Source: Candidatus Palauibacter denitrificans (GTDB lineage Bacteria > Gemmatimonadota > Gemmatimonadetes > Palauibacterales > Palauibacteraceae). From it: DNA of 49,494 nucleotides. Made by a program: the position numbers and the translations under genes. The stretch's first letter is position 1; each line of letters begins with the position of its first letter. The notes below the pieces were generated by a model. The model saw nothing but the letters and a program-made list of their open reading frames with translations. It did not search any database and was not told the DNA's origin. Below, piece after piece: positions 1 through 8,638 of this stretch. The stretch is from NCBI GenBank assembly GCA_009841015.1, contig VXMQ01000019.1, positions 1 through 49,494 on the forward strand, written 5' to 3'.

Positions 1-90
1 GGGGCCCGCCGGGGCCCGGCGGGCCCCCCCACCCCCCCCCCCCCCCCACCGCCCCCCCGCCCCCCCCCGCGCCCGGGGGGGCCCGCTCGG
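1..90. other. Low-complexity poly-C/G tract at window start
   Basis: The first ~90 bases consist almost only of C and G, with C runs interrupted by single A or G. No reading frame or motif is visible. This looks like a contig edge or a base-calling artefact in a GC-rich genome rather than a biological element. The stretch from 91 to 208 is normal GC-rich sequence and probably holds the promoter of the symporter that follows, but I see no clear -35/-10 pair. Confidence 0.6.
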
Positions 91-208
91 CGGGTCCATC
101 CGGCGGCAGGTCGCGGGCACCGGCGTTGACGGTCGGGCGGGGCGCCGACTACGGTGGCGGTCGCCCGGCGCCGTCACGGCAACCTCACCGCGGGAGCGTC
201 TCCATCCC

Positions 209-1894
209 TTGAGCACCCTGGACTGGCTGATCGTCCTCGGACTGAACGGCGCGATCATCGCCTACGGGCTGCGCCGCGCGCGCGGCACGTCCACCAGCGG
301 CGAATGGTTCCTGGGTTCGCGGGCGCTGCCCTGGTGGGCGGTCGGCCTGTCCCTGTTCGCGACGAACATGGACAACTCCGAGTTCGTGTCGGCTACGGGG
401 ACGATCGCGAGCGAGGGTCTGCACTTCCTCTCCGCACACACGTTCGGCGGACTCATCGGCGTCACGGTCGCGACGTTCGTCATCGTCCCCGCCATCTACC
501 GGGCCGGACTGTACACCAACTCCGAGTACCTCGAGCATCGCTTCGGTCCGGGGACGCGCGTCCTCGGCGCGCTGATCCAGATCCAGTACCGGACCTCCGT
601 GCTGGGGCTGATGATCTGGGCCGTCCACCTCACTCTCGTCGGGGTCGGCGGACTGAGACCGGGATTGTCCTGGGCGCTGATCGTGTCGCTTGTCGTCCTG
701 TCGGGCATCTACACGGCCGTGGGCGGGCTGCGGGCCGTCGTCGCGACGGACGTGCTGCAGAGCGTGCTCGTGATGGCGGGAGGTCTCGCGGTGTGCATCG
801 CCGTGTGGCAGGCCGTGGGCGGCTGGAACGCGATGGTCGCGCAACTGGAGAGCCTGGGGACGACGGCCGAGGGACTCGCGCCGGGGCTCGCCGCCGCGGA
901 CCTGGTCCATGTGAGCGCCTTTCGGGGACGGGACGGGACCACGTCGCCAGCCGTCATCTTCATCGCGTGGATTCTCATCTCCTCCGGCTGGTGGACGGTG
1001 AGCCACACCTCGACGCAGCGGATGATGGGCGCCCGCTCGCTGTGGGACATGAAGATGGCGGGTGTCCTGGGCGTCGGCGTGAGCCTCGTCATCCTGCTCT
1101 TCACGGACATGCTCGGGCTCTTCGGGCGGGCGCAGTTCCCGGTTTTCGCCCGGCCCGACGAGATGTACCCCCACCTGATCTCCACCTACCTCGGGATCGG
1201 CGCCAAGGGGCTCGTCGTGGCCGGGGTGGTGAGCGCCGCGGTGAGCACGTTCGACTCGATGGGCTCGTCGATGTCGGCCGTCTTCACGCGTGATATCTAT
1301 GCACGCTTCATCTCGCGGGACCGAGACGACGCCCACTACCTGCGCGTGGGACGCATGGCGACGGTCGCGATCCTGGTGCTGGGGTTCGCCTACCTGCCGC
1401 TGATCCTGCGCGCGCCGACGATGCTCGCCGCCTTCCGCTCGGTCACCTCGGTGTTCGTCACGCCGCTCCTCATCGTCTACCTGGTCGGCGCCGTGACGCG
1501 CACGAACCGGCGGGTGGGGATGGCCGGTCTCGCCACCGGAGGACTCTACGGCGTCATCGGGTTCGTGGACCGCGAGGTGGTCGACGTCTCGTGGCTGCCC
1601 TCCTGGCTGACCGGGCAGTGGGAGGCGTTCCTGTGGGCCGTCGCGTTCACGGCCGCCGGCTGCGCCTTCGCGGCGCTCCGCCCGCGCTGGCGCGGGACGG
1701 CGGGTGTCGGGGCGGGCACCGGCGATGCATCGCCCCCGGGCGCCGGCGACTGGCTGGCGAAGAGCTCCGGCGAGCTCGGTCCGATCCGCCTCCACCCCTT
1801 CAGGGAACGCGTGCCGTTGCTGGCCAGCCCGGCCCTCTACACGGGACTCCTCGCCGCGATCTCGGCCTGGCTCGTCTTCGGCGTCTTCTGGTAA
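209..1894 (+). CDS. Sodium:solute symporter (SSS family)
   Basis: A 561-residue polytopic membrane protein of the sodium:solute symporter family, expected to import a small solute with Na+ across the inner membrane. Many hydrophobic segments run through the whole length. The N-terminus has the family pattern STSGEWFLGSRALPWWAVG at about residues 30-48, then ATNMDNSEF, and the GGLRAVVATDVLQ stretch near residue 175 resembles the SSS signature. Length is typical. The start is a TTG at 209; the only SD-like sequence (GGGAG, 193-197) is about 11 bases upstream, so the start is not certain. The substrate cannot be read from sequence. It is followed by a second SSS transporter of a different subfamily after a 132-bp gap, so they are paralogues in tandem but not obviously one complex. 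Confidence 0.88.
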   Translation: MSTLDWLIVLGLNGAIIAYGLRRARGTSTSGEWFLGSRALPWWAVGLSLFATNMDNSEFVSATGTIASEGLHFLSAHTFGGLIGVTVATFVIVPAIYRAGLYTNSEYLEHRFGPGTRVLGALIQIQYRTSVLGLMIWAVHLTLVGVGGLRPGLSWALIVSLVVLSGIYTAVGGLRAVVATDVLQSVLVMAGGLAVCIAVWQAVGGWNAMVAQLESLGTTAEGLAPGLAAADLVHVSAFRGRDGTTSPAVIFIAWILISSGWWTVSHTSTQRMMGARSLWDMKMAGVLGVGVSLVILLFTDMLGLFGRAQFPVFARPDEMYPHLISTYLGIGAKGLVVAGVVSAAVSTFDSMGSSMSAVFTRDIYARFISRDRDDAHYLRVGRMATVAILVLGFAYLPLILRAPTMLAAFRSVTSVFVTPLLIVYLVGAVTRTNRRVGMAGLATGGLYGVIGFVDREVVDVSWLPSWLTGQWEAFLWAVAFTAAGCAFAALRPRWRGTAGVGAGTGDASPPGAGDWLAKSSGELGPIRLHPFRERVPLLASPALYTGLLAAISAWLVFGVFW

Positions 1895-2026
1895 CCCCGG
1901 TCGTTGGGCGGGGCGTGACACTGGCGCGCCGCGCAGCCGGGCCGCAGCCTTGGGCGACGCCGAAGTGAAGTCGGAGGCAGCCTTTGGCAGATCCGACGCG
2001 ATTCGGACTCGCACGCTGGGAGACCC

Positions 2027-2320
2027 ATGAATCAGCCCGCAACAGGCCGCGACCACCTGGCGTACTGGCGCCGCAACCTCCGTTATGTGGGGATCCTCCT
2101 CGCGATCTGGGCCCTGGTGTCCTACGGCGCCGGGATCGTATTCGCGGACGCGCTCGACACGGTCCGGATTCCGGGGACCGGCTTCCCGCTCGGGTTCTGG
2201 TTCGCGCAGCAGGGGGCGATCTATGTCTTCGTCGTGCTCATCTTCGTCTACGTCTTCCTCATGAACCGGCTCGATCGGGAGTTCGACGTCGACGAGCGTG
2301 ACGAGGAGGGCGCGGCATGA
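2027..2320 (+). CDS. DUF4212 small subunit of sodium/substrate symporter
   Basis: A 97-residue protein with two hydrophobic helices (about residues 22-45 and 60-83), a WRRNLRY motif just before the first helix and an acidic C-terminus. This matches the DUF4212 family, known as the small partner encoded directly upstream of VC_2705-type SSS transporters. ATG at 2027 has a GGGAG ribosome-binding site 4-5 bases upstream. Its stop overlaps the start of the next gene in an ATGA arrangement, so the two are translationally coupled and probably form one transporter complex in the inner membrane. Confidence 0.9.
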   Translation: MNQPATGRDHLAYWRRNLRYVGILLAIWALVSYGAGIVFADALDTVRIPGTGFPLGFWFAQQGAIYVFVVLIFVYVFLMNRLDREFDVDERDEEGAA

Positions 2321-4038
2321 CGGTCCTCCAGTGGACGGCGACGCTCGTCGGGCTTTCGTTCGCGCTCTATATCGGGATCGCGATCTGGTCGCGGGCTCAT
2401 TCCACCAGCGAGTTCTACGTGGCGGGCAAGGGGGTCCATCCTCTCGCCAACGGGATGGCGACGGCGGCGGACTGGATGTCGGCCGCCTCCTTCATCTCGA
2501 TGGCCGGGATCATCTCCTTCCTGGGCTACGACGGCTCGGTCTACCTCATGGGCTGGACGGGCGGGTACGTGCTCCTGGCGCTGCTGCTCGCTCCGTATCT
2601 GCGGAAGTTCGGCGCGTTCACCGTCCCCGACTTCGTGGGCGAGCGCTACTACTCCCAGACGGCGCGGGTCGTGGCCGTCATCTGCGCGATCTTCGTCTCC
2701 TTCACCTACGTGGCGGGCCAGATGCGCGGCGTGGGGATCGTGTTCAGCCGCTTCCTCGAGATCGACATTACGCTGGGCGTCGCCATCGGGATGGGGATCG
2801 TCTTCTTCTACGCGGTGCTCGGGGGGATGAAGGGGATCACCTACACGCAGGTCGCACAGTACTGCGTGCTCATCTTCGCGTACATGGTGCCCGCGATCTT
2901 CCTGTCGATGCTCGTCACGGGGATCCCGATTCCGCAGATCGGGCTCGGGGCGGCGGATCAGGAGACGGGGACGTTCCTGCTCGACCGGCTGAACGGCCTG
3001 CACCAGGAGCTGGGCTTCACCGCCTACACGGACGGGACGAAATCGACGCTCGACGTGCTGGCGATCACGGCCGCGCTCATGGTGGGGACGGCGGGGCTGC
3101 CGCACGTCATCATCCGCTTCTACACGGTGCCGAAGGTGCGGGACGCGCGGATCAGCGTGGGCTGGGCGCTCGTGTTCATCGCGCTCCTGTACACGGCGGC
3201 GCCGGCGGTGGCGGTGTTCGCGCGGACGAACCTGCTCAACACGGTGACGGACCAGCCGTACGCGGAGATGCCGGAGTGGTTCACGAAGTGGGAGACGACG
3301 GGGTTGATCTCGTACGAGGACCACAACGGGGACGGACTCATCCAGTACGTGGGACCGGACGCGGTGGACGCGGCGGGCGCGGCGGTCCGGAACGAACTCA
3401 CGATCGACCGCGACATCATGGTGCTCGCCAACCCGGAGATCGCCCGGCTGCCGAACTGGGTGGTGGGACTCGTGGCGGCGGGCGGGCTGGCGGCGGCGCT
3501 GTCGACCGCGGCCGGACTCCTGCTCGTGCTCTCGGCGGCGATCAGCCACGACCTGCTCAAGCGCAACTGGCGTCCGGACATCAGCGAGCGGGGCGAACTC
3601 CTCGCGGCGCGGTTCAGCGCCGGGGCGGCCGTCCTCGTGGCCGGGTATCTGGGGATCAATCCGCCGGGCTTCGTGGCGGAGGTCGTCGCCTTCGCGTTCG
3701 GGCTCGCGGCGGCGTCGTTCTTCCCCGTCATCATCCTCGGCATCTTCTCGAAGCGGCTCAACCGCGAGGGGGCGATCGCGGGCATGCTGTGCGGGATCAC
3801 GCTCACGGCCGCCTACATCGTCTACTTCAAGTTCGTGAACCCGGCCGCGAATGTGGCGGAGAACTGGTGGTTCGGGATCTCACCCGAGGGGATCGGGTCC
3901 ATCGGGATGGCGGTGAACTTCGCGGTGGCGATCGTCGTGTCCCGCTTCACGCCGGCGCCGCCGCCGGAGGCGCAGCGGCTGGTGGAGCGGATCCGCCTGC
4001 CGCGCGGCGCCGGCGAGGCGCACGAGATCAGCGGCTGA
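2317..4038 (+). CDS. Cation/acetate-type sodium:solute symporter, VC_2705-like
   Basis: A 573-residue SSS transporter of the ActP/VC_2705 subfamily, predicted to take up acetate or another short carboxylate with Na+. Hydrophobic segments occur throughout; the STSEFYVAGKGVHPLANGMA region near residues 28-48 and the TAADWMSAASFISMAG stretch are characteristic of the subgroup. A hydrophilic insertion at about residues 305-365 separates the transmembrane bundle and contains an EF-hand-like DHNGDG loop near residue 330. Such an insert is usual in this subfamily. The gene begins inside the end of the DUF4212 gene (ATGA overlap), so both proteins are coupled. A role in carboxylate uptake fits the nearby gluconeogenic PEP carboxykinase, but the substrate is inferred. 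Confidence 0.9.
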   Translation: MTVLQWTATLVGLSFALYIGIAIWSRAHSTSEFYVAGKGVHPLANGMATAADWMSAASFISMAGIISFLGYDGSVYLMGWTGGYVLLALLLAPYLRKFGAFTVPDFVGERYYSQTARVVAVICAIFVSFTYVAGQMRGVGIVFSRFLEIDITLGVAIGMGIVFFYAVLGGMKGITYTQVAQYCVLIFAYMVPAIFLSMLVTGIPIPQIGLGAADQETGTFLLDRLNGLHQELGFTAYTDGTKSTLDVLAITAALMVGTAGLPHVIIRFYTVPKVRDARISVGWALVFIALLYTAAPAVAVFARTNLLNTVTDQPYAEMPEWFTKWETTGLISYEDHNGDGLIQYVGPDAVDAAGAAVRNELTIDRDIMVLANPEIARLPNWVVGLVAAGGLAAALSTAAGLLLVLSAAISHDLLKRNWRPDISERGELLAARFSAGAAVLVAGYLGINPPGFVAEVVAFAFGLAAASFFPVIILGIFSKRLNREGAIAGMLCGITLTAAYIVYFKFVNPAANVAENWWFGISPEGIGSIGMAVNFAVAIVVSRFTPAPPPEAQRLVERIRLPRGAGEAHEISG

Positions 4039-4080
4039 CGTGTCGGCGGGTCGGGCGGGAGCCTCGGGGCCGCACGGCGA

Positions 4081-4899
4081 TCAGCGGCCGAGACTGCGCA
4101 CGAGGACGAGACGGAGGAGAGCGAGCCGCTGGTCGAAGCCGTAGCGGCAAGGGCTCGGGAGCCCGGCCGGTCCGCAGACGCCGGCGTTGACGTCACGCCG
4201 GTTCTCCGCCTGGTGCACGGTCTCGCCGAAATCGTTGTAGAGGCCTTCGAATCGGAGGGACCAGGCACCCGCCACCGGCGTTTCGATGCCGACTCCGGCG
4301 ACCCACCCGACCCGCGTCGAGCGCTCGTCGAAGGAATCGTCGGGGTCCAACTGCCCACGATCGTCAGGTCCCGGGTCGAGATCGGTGAACGAGTTGGAGA
4401 ATCCGGCCACCGACACGCCGCCGGCCGCGAACACGCCGACGCGGCCGAGGGATCTCCGGAGACCAATGCGCGCCGTCCCGACCCAATGCAGCTCCGCGGC
4501 TGCCGTCTCGTCCATGCCGGCCGGATCCAGTTGTCCGGGGGCCGCCGACAGGCCGCTGAACGCCCCTTCCGCCTCGAACAGGAGCTGCGCGCTCCCGAGG
4601 CGGAAGGACCGCCCCGCCACCACACCGGCCGCGAGTCCGGTGTCGTCGTACTCGAACGCCTGGCCGGGGACGCCGTTCGACCCGGTGAAGCCGTCGATGT
4701 CGGTCATGCGAACGTCCAGTGAGCCCGGCCCCGCGAATGCGCCGACGTAGCTTCCGGACTGACCGGAACCGTCCGTGCCGCCCTGCGCCTGCGCGGTGCC
4801 CACGACCGCCAGCAGACTCACGAGCGCCGAGGCAAGCGCATGCCGGCCGTGCGCATCACTCGGGAAGCGCCGGTTTGCATGTTTCAGCGGGTCGTTCAT
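4081..4899 (-). CDS. Outer-membrane beta-barrel family protein
   Basis: A 272-residue exported protein with a signal peptide (hydrophobic ALASALVSLLAVVG, then AQAQ cleavage region at about residues 24-39) followed by alternating short beta-strands rich in G, F, L and R. Examples are GSYVGAFAGPGSLDVRM and TRVGWVAGVGIETPVAGAWS. This resembles 8-stranded OmpA/opacity-type barrels (PF13505-like). The C-terminus ends in LGR rather than the usual aromatic residue, which is slightly atypical. I prefer the ATG at 4899 because the signal peptide starts there; a TTG at 4944 would add 15 residues. Neither has a clear SD sequence. It converges with the upstream symporter across 42 bp. Function beyond outer-membrane localisation is unknown. 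Confidence 0.7.
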   Translation of the reverse strand: MNDPLKHANRRFPSDAHGRHALASALVSLLAVVGTAQAQGGTDGSGQSGSYVGAFAGPGSLDVRMTDIDGFTGSNGVPGQAFEYDDTGLAAGVVAGRSFRLGSAQLLFEAEGAFSGLSAAPGQLDPAGMDETAAAELHWVGTARIGLRRSLGRVGVFAAGGVSVAGFSNSFTDLDPGPDDRGQLDPDDSFDERSTRVGWVAGVGIETPVAGAWSLRFEGLYNDFGETVHQAENRRDVNAGVCGPAGLPSPCRYGFDQRLALLRLVLVRSLGR

Positions 4900-5054
4900 A
4901 GGAGGATTGTCCCGGGAGTCGTTGGAGGTCGGGGTTTGCCTCAAGAGTTCGACCGCTCCCTCTCAGCGCAAGATGATGCGGCTCCACACGTAAACGGCCC
5001 GGCAGGTTGATTGAAGCGACCAGGTATCGCCCACCGTGTCCCTCACGTCCGCGC

Positions 5055-5083
5055 TTGACGAAGTGTACCACATAAGGTACATG
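5055..5083 (+). promoter_or_regulatory. Promoter with palindromic operator upstream of orphan xre gene
   Basis: A -35-like TTGACG (5055-5060) is followed at 17-bp spacing by TACATG (5078-5083), a weak -10. Between and across them lies a perfect inverted repeat, TGTACC (5064-5069) and GGTACA (5076-5081) with a 6-bp spacer. A palindrome overlapping the promoter of an HTH gene is the usual layout for autorepression. The assignment is from pattern only. Confidence 0.5.
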
Positions 5084-5146
5084 CATCCGGTAAGACGCCG
5101 AAGGCCGATATCGACATCGCACGGCGGCGGGCAAGGGAGTTCGTTC

Positions 5147-5434
5147 ATGGTTGAAGAAAGAGGGCGCCTCGGTTCGTCGTTCGAGAACTATCTCCGGCAA
5201 CAGGGGACGCTGGAGGAGACAACGGCCGCGGCCGTCAAGCGGGTCATCGCGTGGCAATTGAAGGAGGCCATGGCCACGGAACGCCTGAGCAAGAATGCGA
5301 TGGCGAGGAAGATGAACACGAGCCGCAGCCAACTGGACCGGATACTGGACCCCGACAACGATCGGATACAACTCGCCACGCTGATAGGGGCGGCCGAGGC
5401 GCTGGGGCGACGGCTCCGAATCGAACTCGTGTAG
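5147..5434 (+). CDS. Orphan Xre/HigA-type HTH regulator (antitoxin-like)
   Basis: A 95-residue DNA-binding protein. After an N-terminal SSFENYLRQQG segment it has a helix-turn-helix region (about residues 40-75) with SKNAMARKMNTSRSQLDRIL and LATLIGAAEALGRRLRIEL, typical of Xre-family antitoxins that normally sit beside a RelE/HigB-type toxin. No toxin gene lies on either side: upstream is only the palindromic promoter and downstream the cytochrome gene begins on the other strand after 9 bp. I chose ATG 5147 because GGGAG lies 6 bases upstream. A longer frame from GTG 5036 would start upstream of the promoter and is unlikely. It may be a solitary autoregulator or a leftover antitoxin. Confidence 0.75.
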   Translation: MVEERGRLGSSFENYLRQQGTLEETTAAAVKRVIAWQLKEAMATERLSKNAMARKMNTSRSQLDRILDPDNDRIQLATLIGAAEALGRRLRIELV

Positions 5435-5443
5435 CCGCGCTGG

Positions 5444-6118
5444 TCAGCGGATGGTGGGGCCGCCGGTTCGGTTGTCGGGGACGAAGCGGTCTCGGGCGGG
5501 CATGCGCGTGTCGACGACGGTGGCGGAGTCGACCACGGCGTCCGCGGGCAGCAGGTCGTTGAAGTAGAGCATGGCCCCGACCACGGCATAGACCTCTTCG
5601 TCCGTCATCGTGCCGGGCAGGTCGAAGGGCATGGCGCGGCGCGTGTAGTCGAATAGCGTCGTCGCGTAGGGCCAGTAGTTGCCGACGGTGGAGCGCAGGC
5701 TGCGGTCGTTCGCGAACGGGAATTCGTCTCCGGGGATGCGGCCCGTGAGGAGGTCGTTCGGGCCCTCACGCCCGGTGGGGCCGTGGCAGAGAATGCAGCG
5801 GTGCCGCTCCCACACCTCCAACCCCTCCGCGACGGTGCCCTGTCCGGGCGGCAGGCCCGCGCCGTCGGGACCGATGTCGATGTCCCACGCCGCGATCTGC
5901 GCTGCCGTCGCGGGCGTGCCGAAGCCGTACACGGGCTCGGCCGCGCCCGCCCGTCGGGTCATCCCGTCGCCCGGATCGCTCGTCGCAACCGCGGTCGCGC
6001 CGGGTGCGGCGCTGCCGGCCTCCGGACCACCTTCGGAATCGCCCGCGCCGCAGGCCGCCAGCGCCGGCACGAGAGTCGCCAGCGTCAGCAGCCGCGAAAC
6101 CCCATTGGCGCGGCTCAT
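5444..6118 (-). CDS. Lipoprotein cytochrome c, sulfite dehydrogenase partner (SoxD/SorB-like)
   Basis: A 224-residue lipoprotein mono-haem cytochrome c. The signal peptide ends in a lipobox with Cys23 (PALAAC). The haem site is C108-I-L-C111-H112, and Met163 in RRAMPFDLPG is the likely sixth ligand; the pattern around it is typical of cytochromes that pair with SoxC/SorA sulfite dehydrogenases. The protein would accept electrons from the molybdenum enzyme in the periplasm and pass them to the respiratory chain. Its start overlaps the stop of the soxC-like gene by 4 bp (ATGA), so the two are translationally coupled. A long linker rich in A, G and P lies between the lipid anchor and the haem domain. 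Whether SoxD or SorB is the better name cannot be decided here. Confidence 0.85.
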   Translation of the reverse strand: MSRANGVSRLLTLATLVPALAACGAGDSEGGPEAGSAAPGATAVATSDPGDGMTRRAGAAEPVYGFGTPATAAQIAAWDIDIGPDGAGLPPGQGTVAEGLEVWERHRCILCHGPTGREGPNDLLTGRIPGDEFPFANDRSLRSTVGNYWPYATTLFDYTRRAMPFDLPGTMTDEEVYAVVGAMLYFNDLLPADAVVDSATVVDTRMPARDRFVPDNRTGGPTIR

Positions 6119-7410
6119 ACCGGCGCGAACTCGATGGAACCGTCGCTCGCTACGCGCCATCCCCGGATCGCGTTGGAGTGATAGCGCGTGCCGGGCCCGC
6201 GCGCGTCGAGGACCTGCTGGCGGATCGGCTGCGTGTACCCCGTCTCGTCCGTCGCGCGGCTCAGCAGGTGCGCCGGGCCGCCGTCCCACTCCCAGCCGTG
6301 GCGGAACCGTGTCGTGCACTTGGGCAGCACGGGCTCCTGCAGCACCGCGTCGTGCCACGAGTCGCCACCGTCCGTGCTCACCTCCACGCGCTCGATCAGG
6401 CCCCGGCCGGTCCAGGCGTACCCGGAGATCTCGATGAAGCCGGGTCCGGGCAGCCGCCGGGGATAGGTGGGGTAGGTGATGATCGACTTCGCGTCCATTA
6501 CGAAGGAGAACTGCCGCGCGGTCCCGTCCGGGAGCGGGTCCGTGTACTTGGACGTCTCGTCGCGGTACATGCCGGGCCGGTCGGAGAGTTCGATGCGCCG
6601 GACCCATTTTACGCTCGCGTTGCCCTCCCACCCGGGCAGGAACACCCGGGCGGGGTAGCCCTGCTCGGGCCGGATCGCCTCGCCATTCTGGGCGTAGGCG
6701 ATCATCGCGTCGTCCCACGCCTTCTCCATCGGGATGCTGCGGCCCATGACCGCCGCGTCCGATCCCTCGGCGAGGAACCACGTCGCATCCGCGTGGGCTC
6801 CGACCTCCTCGAACAGCGTCGAAAGCGCGACCCCGGTCCACTCGCTCGTGCTCAGCAGGCCGTCCACCGACTGGGGCGTGTGCTGCGGGCTGGGCGACGG
6901 GGCGTAGGCGCCCCCGCCGTTCCCGGAACACTCGATGAAGAGCAGCTTCGAGACCTGCGGGAAGCGCTTCAGATCCTCGAGCGTGAAGAGCGTGGGCCGG
7001 TCGACCATGCCGTGGATGAGGAGGCGGTAGGTCGCGGGATCGATGTAGGGGATCCCGTGGTGGTGCCGCTCGAAGTGGAGGTCCGCCGGGGTCATGATCC
7101 CGTGCAGGTCCTGGAGCGGCGTGCGCGAGGAGCCACCCATCGATCCGGACAGGAGCTTCTCCGGCGTCTCGTGCGGAGAGCGGGACCCAACCGTGACGGG
7201 ACGCGCGCCCGGCACCTTCGTCGGATCTTGCGCCTCCTGGACCAGTCCGCGCGTCGCGCTGGCCGTGATCGCGCCCCCGGCGGCCGCCGCGGCTCCGGCG
7301 ATCAGGGCTCGCCGCGTGAGGCCCGAACCTTCTTCCCGGTCGTTCACGTCGCCTCCGTTTCCGTCGGTCTCGCGCCCTGCCTCCACCCCGTCCCGCGCAC
7401 CCTCCGGCAT
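6115..7410 (-). CDS. soxC: SoxC-type sulfite dehydrogenase, molybdopterin subunit
   Basis: A 431-residue Tat-exported molybdenum enzyme of the sulfite oxidase family. The Tat signal LTRRALIAGAAAAAGG is at about residues 31-46. The molybdenum-coordinating Cys161 sits in FIECSGNGG, and downstream motifs PLQDLHGIMTPADLHFERHH, SEWTGVALSTL, EGSDAAVMGRSIP, RPEQGYPARVFLPGWEGN and ISGYAWTGRG agree closely with SoxC. The C-terminal Ig-like dimerisation domain (VEVSTDGGDSW) is present. It would oxidise sulfite or a protein-bound sulfane intermediate in the periplasm. The cytochrome c gene overlaps downstream. No soxXYZAB genes occur in the window, so it may work as a free sulfite dehydrogenase. The N-terminus before the Tat motif is long, so a later start is possible. 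Confidence 0.88.
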   Translation of the reverse strand: MPEGARDGVEAGRETDGNGGDVNDREEGSGLTRRALIAGAAAAAGGAITASATRGLVQEAQDPTKVPGARPVTVGSRSPHETPEKLLSGSMGGSSRTPLQDLHGIMTPADLHFERHHHGIPYIDPATYRLLIHGMVDRPTLFTLEDLKRFPQVSKLLFIECSGNGGGAYAPSPSPQHTPQSVDGLLSTSEWTGVALSTLFEEVGAHADATWFLAEGSDAAVMGRSIPMEKAWDDAMIAYAQNGEAIRPEQGYPARVFLPGWEGNASVKWVRRIELSDRPGMYRDETSKYTDPLPDGTARQFSFVMDAKSIITYPTYPRRLPGPGFIEISGYAWTGRGLIERVEVSTDGGDSWHDAVLQEPVLPKCTTRFRHGWEWDGGPAHLLSRATDETGYTQPIRQQVLDARGPGTRYHSNAIRGWRVASDGSIEFAPV

Positions 7411-7476
7411 GTGCGCGCCGACACAGTTGCCGCCGTCACGAGGGCCGGCAAGGGCGACCCCCGCGGCGGCCCGCCG

Positions 7477-8628
7477 TCAGCGCGACGCGTGCCACTCGCG
7501 CAGGATCTCCGCCTCCCGCTCCGCCGGGAGCCCCGGCCGCATCGCCGCCTGGCGCTCGGGCGTACGGGAGAAGTGAAAGTCCAGCGTCGCCTGCGTCGTA
7601 TCCGCCAGCGAGCGGAACGTCATCCCGTGCGCGACTTCGTTGGAGAGGTCGAAGCGCGCGAACCCCTCCGACCCCGGCGTCGGAGGCCGCCACACCGGCA
7701 TCTCGGCGTAGGGCCGCACGCCGCGCTCGGCGAGGAACTCGCGCGGCACCCAGGTGAACGTCGTCTCGGCGGTCGTCACGGCGCGGATGCCGTACAGGAG
7801 TTCGGACATCGGCCGCGGCGTGGCAGGACCCACGAGGTTGAAGATGCCCGTGTGCCCGCGGTCCGAGGACAGCGCCATGAAGTCGCCGAGATCGCGCACG
7901 TCGATGATCTGCACCGGGTCCGTCCCGTCGCCGGGAGACAGCACCTCGCCGCCGCGGTGGATCCGCACCGGCCAGTACGTGAAGCGGTCCGTGGGATCGT
8001 CCGGCCCGATGATGAGGCCCGGGCGGAAGATCCCGTAGCGGTCGGGGAAGATCCGCATCGCCTCGCGCTCGGACTCCGCCTTCGCGAGGCCGTAGGGGAG
8101 CCGCGTGATGTCGGCGGTCGCTTGGTCCACGCCGGCCGTCTCGTACGTGTACGACGGCACGGCGGACGTCATCGGCACGGTGGAGTGGCTCGCGTACGCC
8201 GAGCGCGAGGAGACGTAGTAGAAGTGCTCAACCGAGTCGCGCAGGAACTCCCCGATGCTCGTCACCCAGTCGGGACGGGCCGTGGAGTTGTCGATCACGA
8301 CGTCCCACGTCCTCCCGCGCAACGACTCGAAGTCACCGTTCCGGTCCCCGACGAGTTCCTCGACGCCCTCGAACATGCCGGGGCGGCTGCCGCGGTTGAA
8401 GATCGTCACCTCCAGGCCCTGCGCGAGCGCCGACCGAACCTGGTAGGGGCCGATGAACCCGGTCCCGCCCAGGATGAGCAGCGTGCGGGCCTGGCCCGCA
8501 GGCGCCCGGTTCGCGGAGGGCCGAGGCGAGAGGGCGCGGGCCGCACCGGGGACGCCGAGCCCGAGGGCGGCGCCCGCCGCCGCCGTGACCTTCAGGAAAT
8601 CGCGACGGTTCGAATCTGTGGACATCAT
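7477..8628 (-). CDS. Tat-exported NAD-dependent epimerase/dehydratase-like protein
   Basis: A 383-residue extended short-chain dehydrogenase fold preceded by a clear Tat signal (NRRDFLKVTAAAGAALGLG, residues ~8-26). The nucleotide-binding motif GGTGFIGPYQVRSAL follows at about residues 54-68, and YGLAK matches the YxxxK catalytic pair. Export of an NAD-dependent SDR is unusual; known exported oxidoreductases (for example glucose-fructose oxidoreductase) carry a tightly bound cofactor, which may also apply here. Two start codons lie in tandem (ATGATG at 8628/8625) behind GAGAGGAG; the second is better spaced. It follows the MBL-fold gene after 10 bp and precedes soxC after 66 bp, suggesting one transcript. 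Substrate is unknown. Confidence 0.8.
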   Translation of the reverse strand: MMSTDSNRRDFLKVTAAAGAALGLGVPGAARALSPRPSANRAPAGQARTLLILGGTGFIGPYQVRSALAQGLEVTIFNRGSRPGMFEGVEELVGDRNGDFESLRGRTWDVVIDNSTARPDWVTSIGEFLRDSVEHFYYVSSRSAYASHSTVPMTSAVPSYTYETAGVDQATADITRLPYGLAKAESEREAMRIFPDRYGIFRPGLIIGPDDPTDRFTYWPVRIHRGGEVLSPGDGTDPVQIIDVRDLGDFMALSSDRGHTGIFNLVGPATPRPMSELLYGIRAVTTAETTFTWVPREFLAERGVRPYAEMPVWRPPTPGSEGFARFDLSNEVAHGMTFRSLADTTQATLDFHFSRTPERQAAMRPGLPAEREAEILREWHASR

Positions 8629-8638
8629 AAAACTCCTC

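Noticed and set aside
3290..3350. EF-hand in the VC_2705-like symporter
   Set aside because: The DHNGDG loop lacks the Glu at position 12 needed for a canonical EF-hand, and acidic loops are common in this subfamily.
4963..5146. Possible toxin gene or remnant upstream of the orphan Xre gene
   Set aside because: Frames on both strands were read; none shows a RelE/HigB pattern, and the stretch is occupied by the palindromic promoter.
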